64,000 bases of DNA from Tridacna crocea (Eukaryota; Mollusca; Bivalvia; Cardiida; Cardiidae). The stretch is taken from positions 1,717,001 to 1,781,000 of the forward strand of contig OX031063.1 in assembly GCA_943736015.1 (NCBI GenBank). The letters run 5' to 3'. A program made the position numbers and the translations under genes. Shown piece after piece: positions 1-10,392 of this stretch. The notes beneath the pieces are model-generated. The model saw only the letters and a list, made by a program, of their open reading frames with translations, was not told where the DNA came from and did no database searches. How positions within the stretch are numbered: the stretch's first letter is position 1; each line of letters begins with the position of its first letter.

Positions 1-1
1 T

Positions 2-2929
2 ATCGGTCAATATTTTAATAATGAGATTAAAAAGTCTCTTGATCCCAGTTTGTCTGATACTCAGACAGACTCGTCAATGTCTTGTCATTCACCACCACGG
101 TCTATTGACCAAGGTCATGACACGCTGTCAAAGTCACAGCTTATCCAGGAACAGCAAACTGATCCTGAGATTTCAAAATTAATTTTTAGGGCTTTACCTG
201 AAGATGAAATTTCACAGGTCCCAATGTGTTACTATATAAAGCATGGGATTCTTATGAGAAAATGGCGACCATTTGATGTCCCAGCTGATGATGAATGGGC
301 TGTTTACCACCAAATTGTGGTTCCAAAGTCATATCGTCATGAAATACTAAGTATAGCCCATGAAAGTCCTATGTCAGGTCATCTAGGTATAAACAAGACC
401 TATCATAAAATTATTAGTCATTTTTATTGGCCTGGTCTCAAATCAGATGTCTCTAAATATTGTAAAACTTGCCATACATGTCAAATGGTAGGTAAACCCA
501 ACCAAACCATTCCCAAAGCTCAATTACAACCTATTCCTGCTTTTGATGAACCTTTCAGTAGGATACTTATAGATTGTGTTGGTCCTTTACCTCGAACCAA
601 GTCAGGAAATGAGTATCTCTTAACAATTATGTGTACTTCTACACGTTTTCCTGAAGCTATTCCTTTAAGGAACATCAAAACAAAGTCAATAGTCAAAGCT
701 CTTATAAAGTTTTTCACATTTGTTGGTCTTCCAAAATCAGTTCAGTCTGATCAAGGGTCAAATTTTATGTCTGGTATATTCCAACAGGTTATGCATGAAT
801 TAGGGATCAAGCAATACAGGTCATCCGCCTATCACCCTGAAAGTCAAGGTGCTTTAGAGACATTTCACCAGACATTAAAAAATATGATAAGGTCATATTG
901 CTTTGACACTGAAAAAGATTGGGATGAGGGCATCCATTTGTTACTATTTGCAGCCAGAGAATCTGTTCAAGAATCTCTTGGTTTCAGTCCTTTTGAATTA
1001 GTTTTTGGCCATTCTGTTCGTGGACCTTTAAAACTTTTGAAGGAGAAATTTCTCTCAAATGATGAAACACCTTTGAATTTACTGCAGTATGTTTCTGACT
1101 TCAGAAATAGACTGTCTAGGGCATGTGAGGTTGCTAGGTCTAATCTTAAAACGTCTCAGGGCAAAATGAAAGCAAGATATGACAACCATGTTATTGACAG
1201 AAAATTTAAACCAGGTGACAAAGTTCTTGCTCTTTTGCCAATACCTGGCAGACCTCTACAGGCAAGATATTTTGGACCCTACACTATTGACAAGAAAACA
1301 AGTGATTTAAACTATATAATTAATACTCCCGGAAGGCGTAAAAACAAACAAATGTGTCATGTAAATATGTTAAAAGAATACTTTGACAGAGATAGCTCTA
1401 TTTCAAAACCAATTACAGTTGTAAGCACTGTCCCACAAGAATCAAATGTATCTGATCTTGAAGTAAATTCTGACTTTAATGATAAATCTGATCCTGGTCC
1501 ATCTAAACTTGAGAATTCCGATATTTTGAGAAACCTTGACAACAAACTTTCTCACTTGGAACCATCACAGCAGGAAGAGCTGAAACAGTTGATACATGAA
1601 TATGAACATTTATTTCCTGATATCCCCACAAGAACTGATAAAATCTATCATGATGTCATTGTGGAAGATTCTAAACCAATAAAGCAACATCCATATAGAA
1701 TGAATCCTTTGAAACAGAAATACCTCCAAGATGAAGTAAAATACTTACTGGAAAATGACTTTATTGAACCTAGCCAGAGTAATTACAGTTCACCATGTAT
1801 ATTAGTACCCAAATCAAATGGAACTTATAGAATGTGTACTGACTATCGTAAGGTGAACTCTGTGACAAAAACAGACTCTTTTCCAATACCAAGAATTGAT
1901 GACTGTATTGTAAAAGTTGGAAATTCTAAATATGTCACCAAATTTGACCTGCTAAAAGGATTCTGGCAAGTTCCACTGACTGATAGAGCAAAAGAAGTAT
2001 CAGCCTTTGCTACTCCAAATGGTCTGTACCAATACAAAGTTATGCCGTTTGGGATGAAAAATTCTCCTGCAACGTTTCAGCGACTTATAAACAACGTTAT
2101 ATGTGGATTAGATGGTTGTGATGCATATATTGACGACGTCATCATCTACTCAGACAGTTGGAGTGACCACCTTCAAAGAATCAGGAAGTTCTTCGACAGA
2201 CTCAGTAAAGCGAAACTGACTGTGAATCTTGCAAAAACTGAATTTTGTCATGCTACTGTAACATTTCTAGGACATCTTGTGGGACAGGGTCAAGTTAAAC
2301 CTTTAGAAGCTAAAGTCAATGCTATCTCTGAGTTTCCTGTGCCTAAATGTAAAAGACAGCTGATGCGATTTCTTGGTATGGCTGGCTACTATAGGAAATT
2401 CTGTAAAAATTTCTCAGGTATTGCTGAACCTTTAACAAATTTACTTAAGAAAAGCACAAAGTTCAAATGGAATGACATATGTCAAGATGCATTTGATCGT
2501 CTGAAAGCCATACTAAAGAGTGCACCAGTTCTCTTGGCACCTGATTTTGACAAATGTTTCAAATTAGCTGTTGATGCAAGTGATGTTGGTATTGGTGCTG
2601 TTCTTTTACAAGAAGATAATAATGGTATTGATCACCCAGTTTGTTACTTTTCTAAGAAATTTAACAAACATCAGAAAAATTACTCTACCATAGAAAAAGA
2701 GTGTCTTGCTTTAATTCTGGCAATCCAGCAGTTCGAAGTTTATTTAACCTCTTCAACTTCACCAATTGTTGTATTCAGTGATCATAACCCTTTAAGTTTT
2801 CTACACAAACTTAAGAATAAGAATCAAAGATTACTGAGGTGGAGTTTATTGCTTCAAGAGTTTAATCTTGACATAAGACACATAAAAGGGAAAGATAACA
2901 TTATACCAGATGCTCTTTCAAGAGTTTGA
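2..2929 (+). CDS. Ty3/Gypsy polyprotein, integrase-RT-RNase H order (5' end outside window)
   Basis: The frame is open from base 2 to the TGA at 2927-2929 (975 codons), so the start lies left of the window. Domain order is visible directly. An HHCC zinc-binding module (HESPMSGH then CKTCHTC, about 359-483) comes first. The integrase core follows, with D in LIDCVG (about 575), D in QSDQGSNF (about 753) and E in GALETFH (about 857), then a GPY/F-like ARYFGPY (about 1264). The reverse transcriptase has YIDDVIIYSD (about 2125-2155), and RNase H has VDASDVGIGAV (about 2570), E in EKECLAL and SDHNP (about 2780). Normal Gypsy order is PR-RT-RH-IN; here integrase precedes RT, as in Gmr1-like Gypsy elements and Ty1/Copia. 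There are no internal stops or frameshifts, so this part could still be functional. Gag and protease are not in the window. Confidence 0.93.
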   Translation: MGQYFNNEIKKSLDPSLSDTQTDSSMSCHSPPRSIDQGHDTLSKSQLIQEQQTDPEISKLIFRALPEDEISQVPMCYYIKHGILMRKWRPFDVPADDEWAVYHQIVVPKSYRHEILSIAHESPMSGHLGINKTYHKIISHFYWPGLKSDVSKYCKTCHTCQMVGKPNQTIPKAQLQPIPAFDEPFSRILIDCVGPLPRTKSGNEYLLTIMCTSTRFPEAIPLRNIKTKSIVKALIKFFTFVGLPKSVQSDQGSNFMSGIFQQVMHELGIKQYRSSAYHPESQGALETFHQTLKNMIRSYCFDTEKDWDEGIHLLLFAARESVQESLGFSPFELVFGHSVRGPLKLLKEKFLSNDETPLNLLQYVSDFRNRLSRACEVARSNLKTSQGKMKARYDNHVIDRKFKPGDKVLALLPIPGRPLQARYFGPYTIDKKTSDLNYIINTPGRRKNKQMCHVNMLKEYFDRDSSISKPITVVSTVPQESNVSDLEVNSDFNDKSDPGPSKLENSDILRNLDNKLSHLEPSQQEELKQLIHEYEHLFPDIPTRTDKIYHDVIVEDSKPIKQHPYRMNPLKQKYLQDEVKYLLENDFIEPSQSNYSSPCILVPKSNGTYRMCTDYRKVNSVTKTDSFPIPRIDDCIVKVGNSKYVTKFDLLKGFWQVPLTDRAKEVSAFATPNGLYQYKVMPFGMKNSPATFQRLINNVICGLDGCDAYIDDVIIYSDSWSDHLQRIRKFFDRLSKAKLTVNLAKTEFCHATVTFLGHLVGQGQVKPLEAKVNAISEFPVPKCKRQLMRFLGMAGYYRKFCKNFSGIAEPLTNLLKKSTKFKWNDICQDAFDRLKAILKSAPVLLAPDFDKCFKLAVDASDVGIGAVLLQEDNNGIDHPVCYFSKKFNKHQKNYSTIEKECLALILAIQQFEVYLTSSTSPIVVFSDHNPLSFLHKLKNKNQRLLRWSLLLQEFNLDIRHIKGKDNIIPDALSRV

Positions 2930-3142
2930 AATTTCAATAGTCGTTTTTCCCTAAATCAAGTTTAAACTGTTTTTTCTTTTAAATTGTAATTTCATTACCT
3001 TGACTATTTTCATTAATCTGAAATACTTAATATTTGAGCTTGTCATTTCCTATGTATACTTCAGATAAAGTATCATATACATGTATATAAATAATATTGC
3101 AAAAAAGAAAGATTTATTTCATAAACCTTTCTTTTTCTTTTC

Positions 3143-3153
3143 AAGGGGGGAAG
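3143..3153 (+). other. Polypurine tract of the Gmr1-like element
   Basis: The purine run AAGGGGGGAAG sits directly before the TGTTA start of the 3' LTR and about 215 bases after the pol stop. This is where plus-strand DNA synthesis is primed in LTR retrotransposons. Confidence 0.8.
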
Positions 3154-3713
3154 TGTTATGTACATACCCAGTTATTCCTAGCTTTGTTCATGTGTGTATC
3201 TATTTTTGAATGGTTTTCCCCTGTTGCTATTTTTAGAACTGAACTCTCTCTTGTAGAATATTGTGCTGGAAGTTTCCAGGCCTTTATACAATCTGATTAC
3301 TAAGAATTATGCAACTGATTTTAACATGAATTTTCTGGAAGTTTCCCTGTTATTATAAAAGGAAAAGCTTTTTACATCTCGGTGTTTACTAGTTAATACA
3401 TGATTGCCAGACTACAGTGGGGATTATTTTGTGTTTGTGTCATAATTAGTGCTTGGATTACATTCAGTTTGGATTAGGATCAGACTAGACTAAAGTGAGG
3501 ATTATTTCATGTGCTTGGATTACATTCAGTTTGGATCAGGATCAGATTGGAATTAAGACTGGAATAGTTTGTCTTCTGAATTTAACGTCTAAGGTATTGT
3601 TTTGTACTATTGTAATATTGTCACTGTTTATTTGATATTTTTGTTAATAAATTCTGTTAATTGTTATCGTTTGTTGCTGGCTTCTTCTTTCTAGTTACGC
3701 CTGACTCGTAACA
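3154..3713 (+). repeat. 3' LTR of the Gmr1-like Gypsy element
   Basis: The 560-bp sequence starts TGTTATG and ends CGTAACA, giving the 5-base inverted ends TGTTA/TAACA. It follows a polypurine tract. It contains a TATA box (TATAAAA, 3354-3360) and a polyadenylation signal (AATAAA, 3646-3651) about 65 bases before its end, as expected for U3 and R/U5. An internal direct repeat of about 60 bp (around 3410-3475 and 3476-3540, both containing GCTTGGATTACATTCAGTTT) lies between them. The 5' LTR is outside the window, so LTR identity and the target duplication (TAGTT at 3714 is a candidate) cannot be checked. Confidence 0.82.
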
Positions 3714-4584
3714 TAGTTAAGATGTACTTTTCGACTTGTAAGTATGGTCTGACGTTTCTTGTTAGGGGAGATCTATCCTTCTTTACAGCATAGAGTTTCT
3801 CCCGTATATAATCAACACCTGACAACTAGGTTAGGAGATAATTCTCCTTAGTTCAGTGGTAAAGGTGTTGGTCTTTTACACCGCAAAAACTAACAATCTT
3901 TTCCGAATGGTTTCGAACCCGGCCCGGGGCGGTGTATAATCTAGATATGTATTTGTTGCAAACTTTTATGTCCGTAATGCCCCTGTCACACTATACAGAG
4001 TTTCCACTGCGTTGGCACGGTATTGTTAAATTTCCCAGCACGCCATGAAATCATAGAAAAATCTGATATTTATCCTGAAGACGGAAATTTCACGGCCTTC
4101 TCACAACAGAGGCTTTCTTCTTTGCGATTCCTTATACTCTAACAGCGCTTTCCTTGCGTGCTGTTCGTTTTAACGGTGCTCATGGTGAGAGGACTGGCAG
4201 TGCACGGCGTTACCAAGGCTCTCAGACTATGCCGACGGCGTGTTCTTGAACTCGTATGAACTCTCTCTTAAACCGAATTCTATGTATACATATTTAGGGC
4301 CAACCCATCAACAGATTCTTTGCTGTAGTCTCGAAAAGTCAATGGAGCATAAAACTGTGCTCGTAAAAGGAAATGGTGAAAATGCAGGTCATAAAGCTCA
4401 ACCCTCTGTAGCAGACGCAAGTCAACCATTGTTATCTCCTTTAACATTACGAAGCACACTTGCTAGTAGCAGCGTCTTAGAAGGGCAATGGTCGCCGTTG
4501 CAGCTCAGAGGAGTCGGTTTTAGAGCGCAGTGAAATAAATAAATAAAGATAAGCTTTACAACAGGCAGTAATGAAAAGACTTTT
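3714..4584. other. Non-coding stretch with one tRNA-like segment
   Basis: I see no gene here. A 97-codon open frame at 4240-4533 has no recognisable domain and poor support. The only structured part is the tRNA-like segment at 3843-3935. Confidence 0.5.
3843..3935 (+). repeat. tRNA-derived (SINE-head-like) segment
   Basis: An A-box-like TAGTTCAGTGG (3849-3859) is followed about 50 bases later by a B-box-like GGTTTCGAACCC (3909-3920). This is the internal RNA polymerase III promoter layout of tRNA genes and SINEs. No paired acceptor stem is evident and the anticodon arm region is too long, so it looks like a tRNA pseudogene or a degenerate SINE head rather than a working tRNA. Confidence 0.4.
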
Positions 4585-7500
4585 GTAACTAAAAGGTCTT
4601 ACGATCTGGGAAAGAGAGAGTTCGATAAGAATATAGAAAAATAAACAAGTTTTTAAATCCGAACGGTTCAGAGTACAGAAGCACATCATGACGAAACAAG
4701 GAAGTTTGAAGACGTATTTATAGTATACACAAAAACTTGATGATAACGACTTCACTGGACAAAGTGTCGTTGTGCACAAGGCAGAACTTTGAATTCATTT
4801 ATGGTTTACGTAAAGTAAATTTCTTATCGTTTTTTTTTTTTTTTAATTTCTTTTTCTTTTCTTCTACTTCTCTTCATTTATTTCTCGTTTTTGTCTTTTG
4901 TTTTTGTTGTTTTCTTTCAGATTTTAATTGGAATCCCCATTTCTCTTGACTTGTCCTTTTTCCACACAATCCAGAGTATTTTCAACCATGTTTGAATACT
5001 TTAATAAAAAAATGAGGAAATGCTAGTAATCAGTGTTTCCCCCTTTTTAGCTCACCTGAGCATGAAGTGATCATGGTGAGCTTTTGTGATCGCCCAATGT
5101 CCGTCGTGCGTCGTCCACATTTTCTTTAAACATCTTCTCCTCCTAAACTGCTTGGTCAATCTTGATGAAACTTGGGTAATGCTCTACCAAAGTTGTTCAA
5201 GAGATTGAATTCCAAATATAACTCTGTTTGCCATGGCAACCAAAAGGAAAAAATAAAATAGCAAAATCTTCTTCTCTGAAACTAAAAGGCGTAGAGCTTT
5301 GAAATTTTATATGTAGCATCTCCTAGTAGACCTCTACCAAGATTGTTCATGTGATGCCTCTAGGGTCAAAACTGGCCCTGCCCAGGGGGTCACAAGTTTG
5401 AAACATAGGAATAAAGAAGGAAAACTTTAAAATTCTTCTTCTCTGAAGCTAGAAGGTACAGAGCTTTCATATTTGGTATGTAGCATCTCCTTGTAGACTT
5501 CTACCAAGATTGTTCATACGATGTCCTTGTGGTCAAAACTGGCCCCGCCCCGGAGGTCACAAGTTTGAAATATAGGAACAAAGAAGGAAAACTTTAAATT
5601 TCTTCTTCTCTGAAAGAAGAAGGTGCAGAGCTTTGATTTTTAGTATGTACAATCTCCTAGTAGACCTCTACCAAGATTGCTCAAATTATGTCCCTGGGGT
5701 CAAAACTGGCCCCGCCCCGGGGGTCACAATTTTGAAACATAGGAACAAAGAAAGAAAACTTTAAAATTCTTCTTCTCTGAAACTAGAAGATGTAGAGCTT
5801 TGATATTTGGTATTTAGCAGCTAGTGGACCTCTACCAAGATTGTACATATGTTCCTGGGGTCAAAACCGGCCCGCCCCGGGGGTCAGAAAGTTAAAACAT
5901 AGAAATAAAGAAGGAAAAATTTAAAATTGTTCTTCTCCGAAACTAGAAGATGTAGAGCTTTGAAATTTGGTAAGTAGGACCTCCTTGTGGATTTCAAAAC
6001 TGGCCCCACCCCAGGGGTCACAAGTTCGAAACATAGGAACAAAGAAGGAAAACTTTATTTTTTTTCTTCTCTGAAACTAGAAGGCGTAGAGCTTTGATAT
6101 TTGGGATGCAGCATCTCTTAGTGCACTTTTACAAAGTCTCTTCATATGATGCCTCTGGGGTGAAAACTTTTCCTGCCCCAGGGGTCACAAGGTCGAAACA
6201 TAGGAACAAAGAAGGAACACTTTAAAATTCTACTTCTCTGAAACTAGAAGGTGTAGATCTTTGCTATTTTGTAAGTGGCATCTTCTAGTGGACCTCTACA
6301 AAGTTTCTTCTTAGGATGCCCCTGGAGTCAAAACTGGCCCTGCCCAGGGGTCACAAGTTTGATTTTACAGCTTAGTACTCAGGTGAGCGATATAGGACCA
6401 TCATGGTCCTCTTATTTCATGTGTTTTACACAGGCAAATTCCATCATTTGACCGTCATTTGATTTGCCGTCTGCGATAAATTTTAATCCAGAGAGGTCTG
6501 AAATTTTCTTGTGTGTTTAGGTCTTTTTTTCTGTTTTGCTTTTCATATTTGTTTCGGTACGTACATGTATATTGTTTGAGACAGTTTTGCTTACTTCATG
6601 TAAAAGGTTTTTCATTAATTATTATAAAGGAAGTAACTGCTGATACAGACAAATCTCTAAATTGGTCACTGTTTAAATGTACTTTTTTTAGATTTTGATA
6701 ATCATATAGGTTTTTAACCAAATGCTGGCCTATTATCAGCTACAGTAAGGAGATAGTTTTCATGCCGACGGTAAATAAGCCCGAGAGGTTAATGGTTCAT
6801 GAAATAACGTTTGCTGCAATCTTACATAATGTACATTATGTTCCCTGTCAGCTTAGGAAAACAATGTAGTTAAACCGAATCTCATTTTTTTAAAATTTCC
6901 CTCATTGTTTTTAATTCTTTCTTTCACTGTTGTCGTCTGGTGTAAAGACCGTCTAGCTTTTGTCTCAGTATATGAACCAAACGCATAGAAAAAAGTATGT
7001 CTCATCCATAATCATGAACTAAGTTTCTGATCCTTACCTGACTTCACTGGGCTTTGCCTTATTTTTACTACCCAAAGAAAGGAGGTTGAAATAATGATAA
7101 TAATAATATCAATAATAACAATGATGATAATGATAACTGAAGCCTGTATAGCCTGTACAAAACAAAACCCATTATTTTGTTCTGTATTTAGTCCATATCA
7201 ATTTTACATACCTTGTGCTATGCTTGTGATATGGCAGAACCTTAAGTTGCAATGGTCGTTAGGTAGAGTTAAATAGTATGCATCCCTCTCTGTGTGTTAG
7301 ACTGAAAAGTTATTTGCACGAGTGATGAGTATACATTTTCATGTGCTTGAATATGAAATAATATAAGTTTCCTCAGAAATTTGTGCCAATACGCAGACAA
7401 TAAGTAATGCAGTCAAATAAGCATCTATATCTAGACAGGATCTACGATTTGATATGCGAGTGATTATGAAATCCTTAAGGAAGAGAGAGAGAGATATTAT

Positions 7501-7893
7501 TTCGTTGAAAAAAATGTATCCTCTTGTCTCATAGTGGTGATGTATAAAGTAGTCCTAGATTTGTTTTCGGTGGCGGGGGTGGGGGGTATCAATAAGTTCT
7601 AACCAGTAACGACAACAGCTAAGGCTTGTCCAACTGGAAGGCAAATTAGATAAAATAAATATCTCTTAGATATAGTAGATCAATATCTTTCAAAAGCGAT
7701 CTTCTGATGTGTCGTAGACCATTCGAATACTTAGTTCATCGAGTAGATAGGCTTTATTTTCTGTTGTGCAAAAAAAGGAAAAGAAGCCAAAAAATGAAGC
7801 TTCAAATTGTTTTTGAAATCTCACTTCTACATATGAAAATCTTACTTGTGCGAAATTTTCATTCCTGTTTCTGAACAAAATTAGCAAAGCTCT
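4585..7893. repeat. Duplicated block A, copy 1 (copy 2 at 60820-62778)
   Basis: Long stretches match 60820-62778 in the same order and orientation. Examples are AAGGTCTTACGATCTGGGAA against AAGGTCTTACAGTCTGGGAA, CGAGTGATGAGTATACATTT in both, and TTTCAAAAGCGATCTTC in both. Copy 1 is longer because it carries a 1.37-kb insertion (5044-6413) missing from copy 2. The block has no credible coding sequence. It may be a segmental duplication or two copies of a long non-coding repeat. Confidence 0.8.
5044..6413 (+). mobile_element. Non-autonomous element with CTCACCTGAG end and about 165-bp internal modules, copy 1
   Basis: It begins CTTTTTAGCTCACCTGAG and ends with ACTCAGGTGAGCGATATAGG followed by the palindrome AGGACCATCATGGTCCT and CTT. 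CTCACCTGAG and CTCAGGTGAG form a short terminal inverted repeat. The interior is about seven imperfect tandem modules (period about 133-172 bp, landmark CTCTGAAACTAGAAGG near 5272, 5444, 5607, 5774, 5936, 6069 and 6235). Each module also has GACCTCTACCAAGATTGTTC and GGTCAAAACTGGCCC. There is no transposase. The ends are confirmed by the empty site at about 61245 in block A copy 2. The class is uncertain: terminal palindrome and tandem modules resemble Helitron-like non-autonomous elements, but no diagnostic enzyme is present. Confidence 0.75.
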
Positions 7894-7969
7894 AACAAAA
7901 TAGGCCTAATACATTGTTGCAGGCTAACTGTCAGGACTTGTAAATAATTAGAAAAGAGTGAATTTGCAA

Positions 7970-8082
7970 CCTAAAGCAATGTACTGTCAACTTAAAAAAA
8001 AACTAAAAGTAACTGCAAACCAAAAATATAAGTAAGGTACATATATGTGTTGCTTACCGAGTACCGGAGTGAAGTCCCTGAA
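7970..8082 (+). repeat. Direct repeat, left copy
   Basis: About 113 bp matches 8561-8669, sharing GCAATGTACTGTCAA, a poly-A/AAACTAAAAGTAA segment and GAGTACCGGAGTGAAGTCCC. Spacing is about 590 bp. A solo pair of terminal repeats of a small element is possible, but no TG..CA ends or primer sites are seen. Confidence 0.65.
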
Positions 8083-8560
8083 GTCAAGTCTCTTTTATTC
8101 AGAACAGTAAAATGTTAAAATCTTAGGCAAAAATATGTCTTGTCAATTAACAAAATAAATAGCACCTGAATGTGCTAAACATTACACTGAGGATAAAGAA
8201 TATTTGTTTGAGCAATGAAAATCTCTTTGGCTATCATTAATAAAGATCAAATGAGACTAGATAACAAGTATTTGAGAATTAATTGTCAAGCAGTAAGTTT
8301 AAAATCTTCAAATAGATCTATTACAAAATAATAGAGTGACTCCGTTCAGTGGTTTCAAAAAATGAAATAAACAAAAAAATAAATCTAAGTGTAGATCTTG
8401 GACTTCTAAGTATTTTCAGAAATTGCATAATTTAATCTTTTCAGAAGTGTCACTCTTCTAGACACAAAAATGAATCAAAAGTCTAAATTTCGTTAAATGC
8501 ATGAACACTTCTCAACTAAAGCATATTTTCGTCCTAAAATGATAAAACAAGCATAAGCTT

Positions 8561-8669
8561 CCTAAGGCAATGTACTGTCAAATTAAAAAAAAAACTAAAA
8601 GTAATTGCAAACAAAAAAATATAAGTTAGGTATGTGTTGCCTACGGAGTACCGGAGTGAAGTCCCTGAA
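8561..8669 (+). repeat. Direct repeat, right copy
   Basis: This is the second copy of the repeat at 7970-8082. It differs by scattered substitutions and a few short indels, which suggests an old duplication. Confidence 0.65.
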
Positions 8670-8755
8670 ATTCGGGAGAGACGCCACTTTTATAGCGTCC
8701 GCTGTCCTCTAACGTCGGGAATTCCTTCATCAAAAGAACGTCGGGAAAATTAAGA

Positions 8756-8863
8756 AATAATTTTCTTTCTATCGTGGTATATCGTTCAATAAACCACAGT
8801 TGTGAGTTATTAGGCGCAATAAATAATCCACGAGGGCGATAGCCACGATAGAAAGAAGATTAT
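8756..8863. repeat. Inverted repeat with about 20-bp arms
   Basis: The left arm (AATAATTTTCTTTCTATCGTGG) is largely the reverse complement of the right arm at 8843-8863 (CCACGATAGAAAGAAGATTATT), with about 67 bases between them. It looks like a short fold-back sequence of unknown origin. Confidence 0.55.
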
Positions 8864-9949
8864 TTCGATTCTAAAGTGACTAATTCTTAATGAAAGGAAA
8901 ACAAGTTCAAACTTGAAAACGCGGATGAAAATTATGTTCCATTATTGCATAAAACGTGCCTTTTCGGGCCGTTATAAGCATGTATTAACGGGTAGAAATC
9001 GGGCGGTAAGAATTTATCTTCATGCATTTTATTGATAATCTGATCACAAACGATTTCCGATAAAGGCCTGGCATATGGAATTTCATTAGGGAATTTTTTT
9101 GATCGACTAAAACAAATTGTTTGCTTAAAACGATTAAAATCTATAACGTCTTGAAGTATTCTGGGATATTTCTACTTCACTTGAATATAATTATAAGGTG
9201 GTACCATTCTAATGGAAAACAGCTATTTCCACTATAATGTTATTCAAAAACATTTGCTAGGATTGAAAATGAGTCACTTTTTCCATTTTTTCCTTGTAAC
9301 AATTCCATTTATAAATCTAAGGCCACTCTATTCTCATTACAAAATGAGGTAATAATCACCTCCATTTTCTGGAAAAAAAACAACAAAATATCAATAAATA
9401 TTTTCAAGATGGACATCAAATGAAATTCTGGTTGGTAAGAAATGTGCAAAAATATCATATCAGTATAAATCCTTATTTATCACTTAATAAGAAATTTCAT
9501 TCCATGTTGCGCTAGAAGCGTTAGGATGGTAATACCTTAATTACTGTAGCAAAATGGGAAGTTGCGTCCATTTTGATTTAAAGTTACTGACCCATTCTCC
9601 TTCTTATTTCTACAGAAAGGTTGAAGAAATTTGCTCTTGCGCCTTTTTTTGACTCTAATTAACATTAAAGTAAATTGCCAGAACAAAATCTATAACGTCT
9701 GTTTTTTGTGATCACGAATACTTTATTCTTTTACATTAGTTACATTGAGAACTTGCGTCCATTTCAGGTTAAAAACGACACTATCGTTAATGTTTGTATA
9801 CAAAATGCTGCGTCGATTTAAGTAAGATTTTAAAACTGAGTGAAAGGATTGAGGAACAGAGAAAGGGAAGATTGAAACAGATGACATGACAATCTTGTCT
9901 ATTGTTTTGATGAGCTTTGAACCTGTTTTTACACATTGTCCATTGTTAC

Positions 9950-10154
9950 TGTTTTATATTCTTGTTTTGGTAGGCTGCATATATTGAAGTAACATAAATA
10001 AAGTTTAATAGGAATATATTCAAAAGAATTATAAGTATGTATGTACGACAACATTATAACAACAACTACTACTAAACTAAGCGATTGGAGTACATGGGTT
10101 ATATATCCGCAGACGACCTTACTATAGTCTGTATCATACAAAATACATATAACA
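9950..10154 (-). repeat. 3' LTR of the minus-strand Gypsy element
   Basis: It is 205 bp, TGTT...AACA at its ends, and aligns along its whole length with 14342-14541. Relative to the other LTR it has a short insertion near 10000 and scattered substitutions. Confidence 0.88.
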
Positions 10155-10168
10155 TCGCCCTTCTTTTA
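10155..10168 (-). other. Polypurine tract of the minus-strand Gypsy element
   Basis: On the minus strand the sequence reads AAAAGAAGGGCGA immediately before the LTR TGTTAT start, matching the expected position of a plus-strand primer. Confidence 0.65.
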
Positions 10169-10392
10169 AAAAAGGAAAACAAAGCGTTAATTTCTATTGA
10201 AAATCTTTTCAAACAAAGTAACACCTGTGTAAAGAGTGAGCTGAGACAAAAGAGTCAACCTTGGTAGAGCTGTGTCTCATATTAAGCAGTAATCGGTAAC
10301 GTTCGGTATCATGTTACGAAGAAAGAGATGTTCATTCATAAAACAACACATAGGTATTTACATTAAAAGATAAACTAATCTAATTAGACCAT

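Larger units (their letters stand above)
7894..9949. other. Non-coding stretch between block A and a Gypsy element
   Basis: No gene is recognised. It contains a pair of direct repeats (7970-8082 and 8561-8669) and one inverted repeat (8756-8863). The rest is AT-rich sequence without visible structure. Confidence 0.5.

Noticed and set aside
2-2929. Nested insertion as the reason for the INT-RT order
   Set aside because: The frame is continuous through the integrase C-terminal part and linker into RT, with no repeat borders between them.
4240-4533. 97-codon frame as a host gene
   Set aside because: No recognisable domain, no splice sites worth defending, partly overlapping low-complexity sequence.
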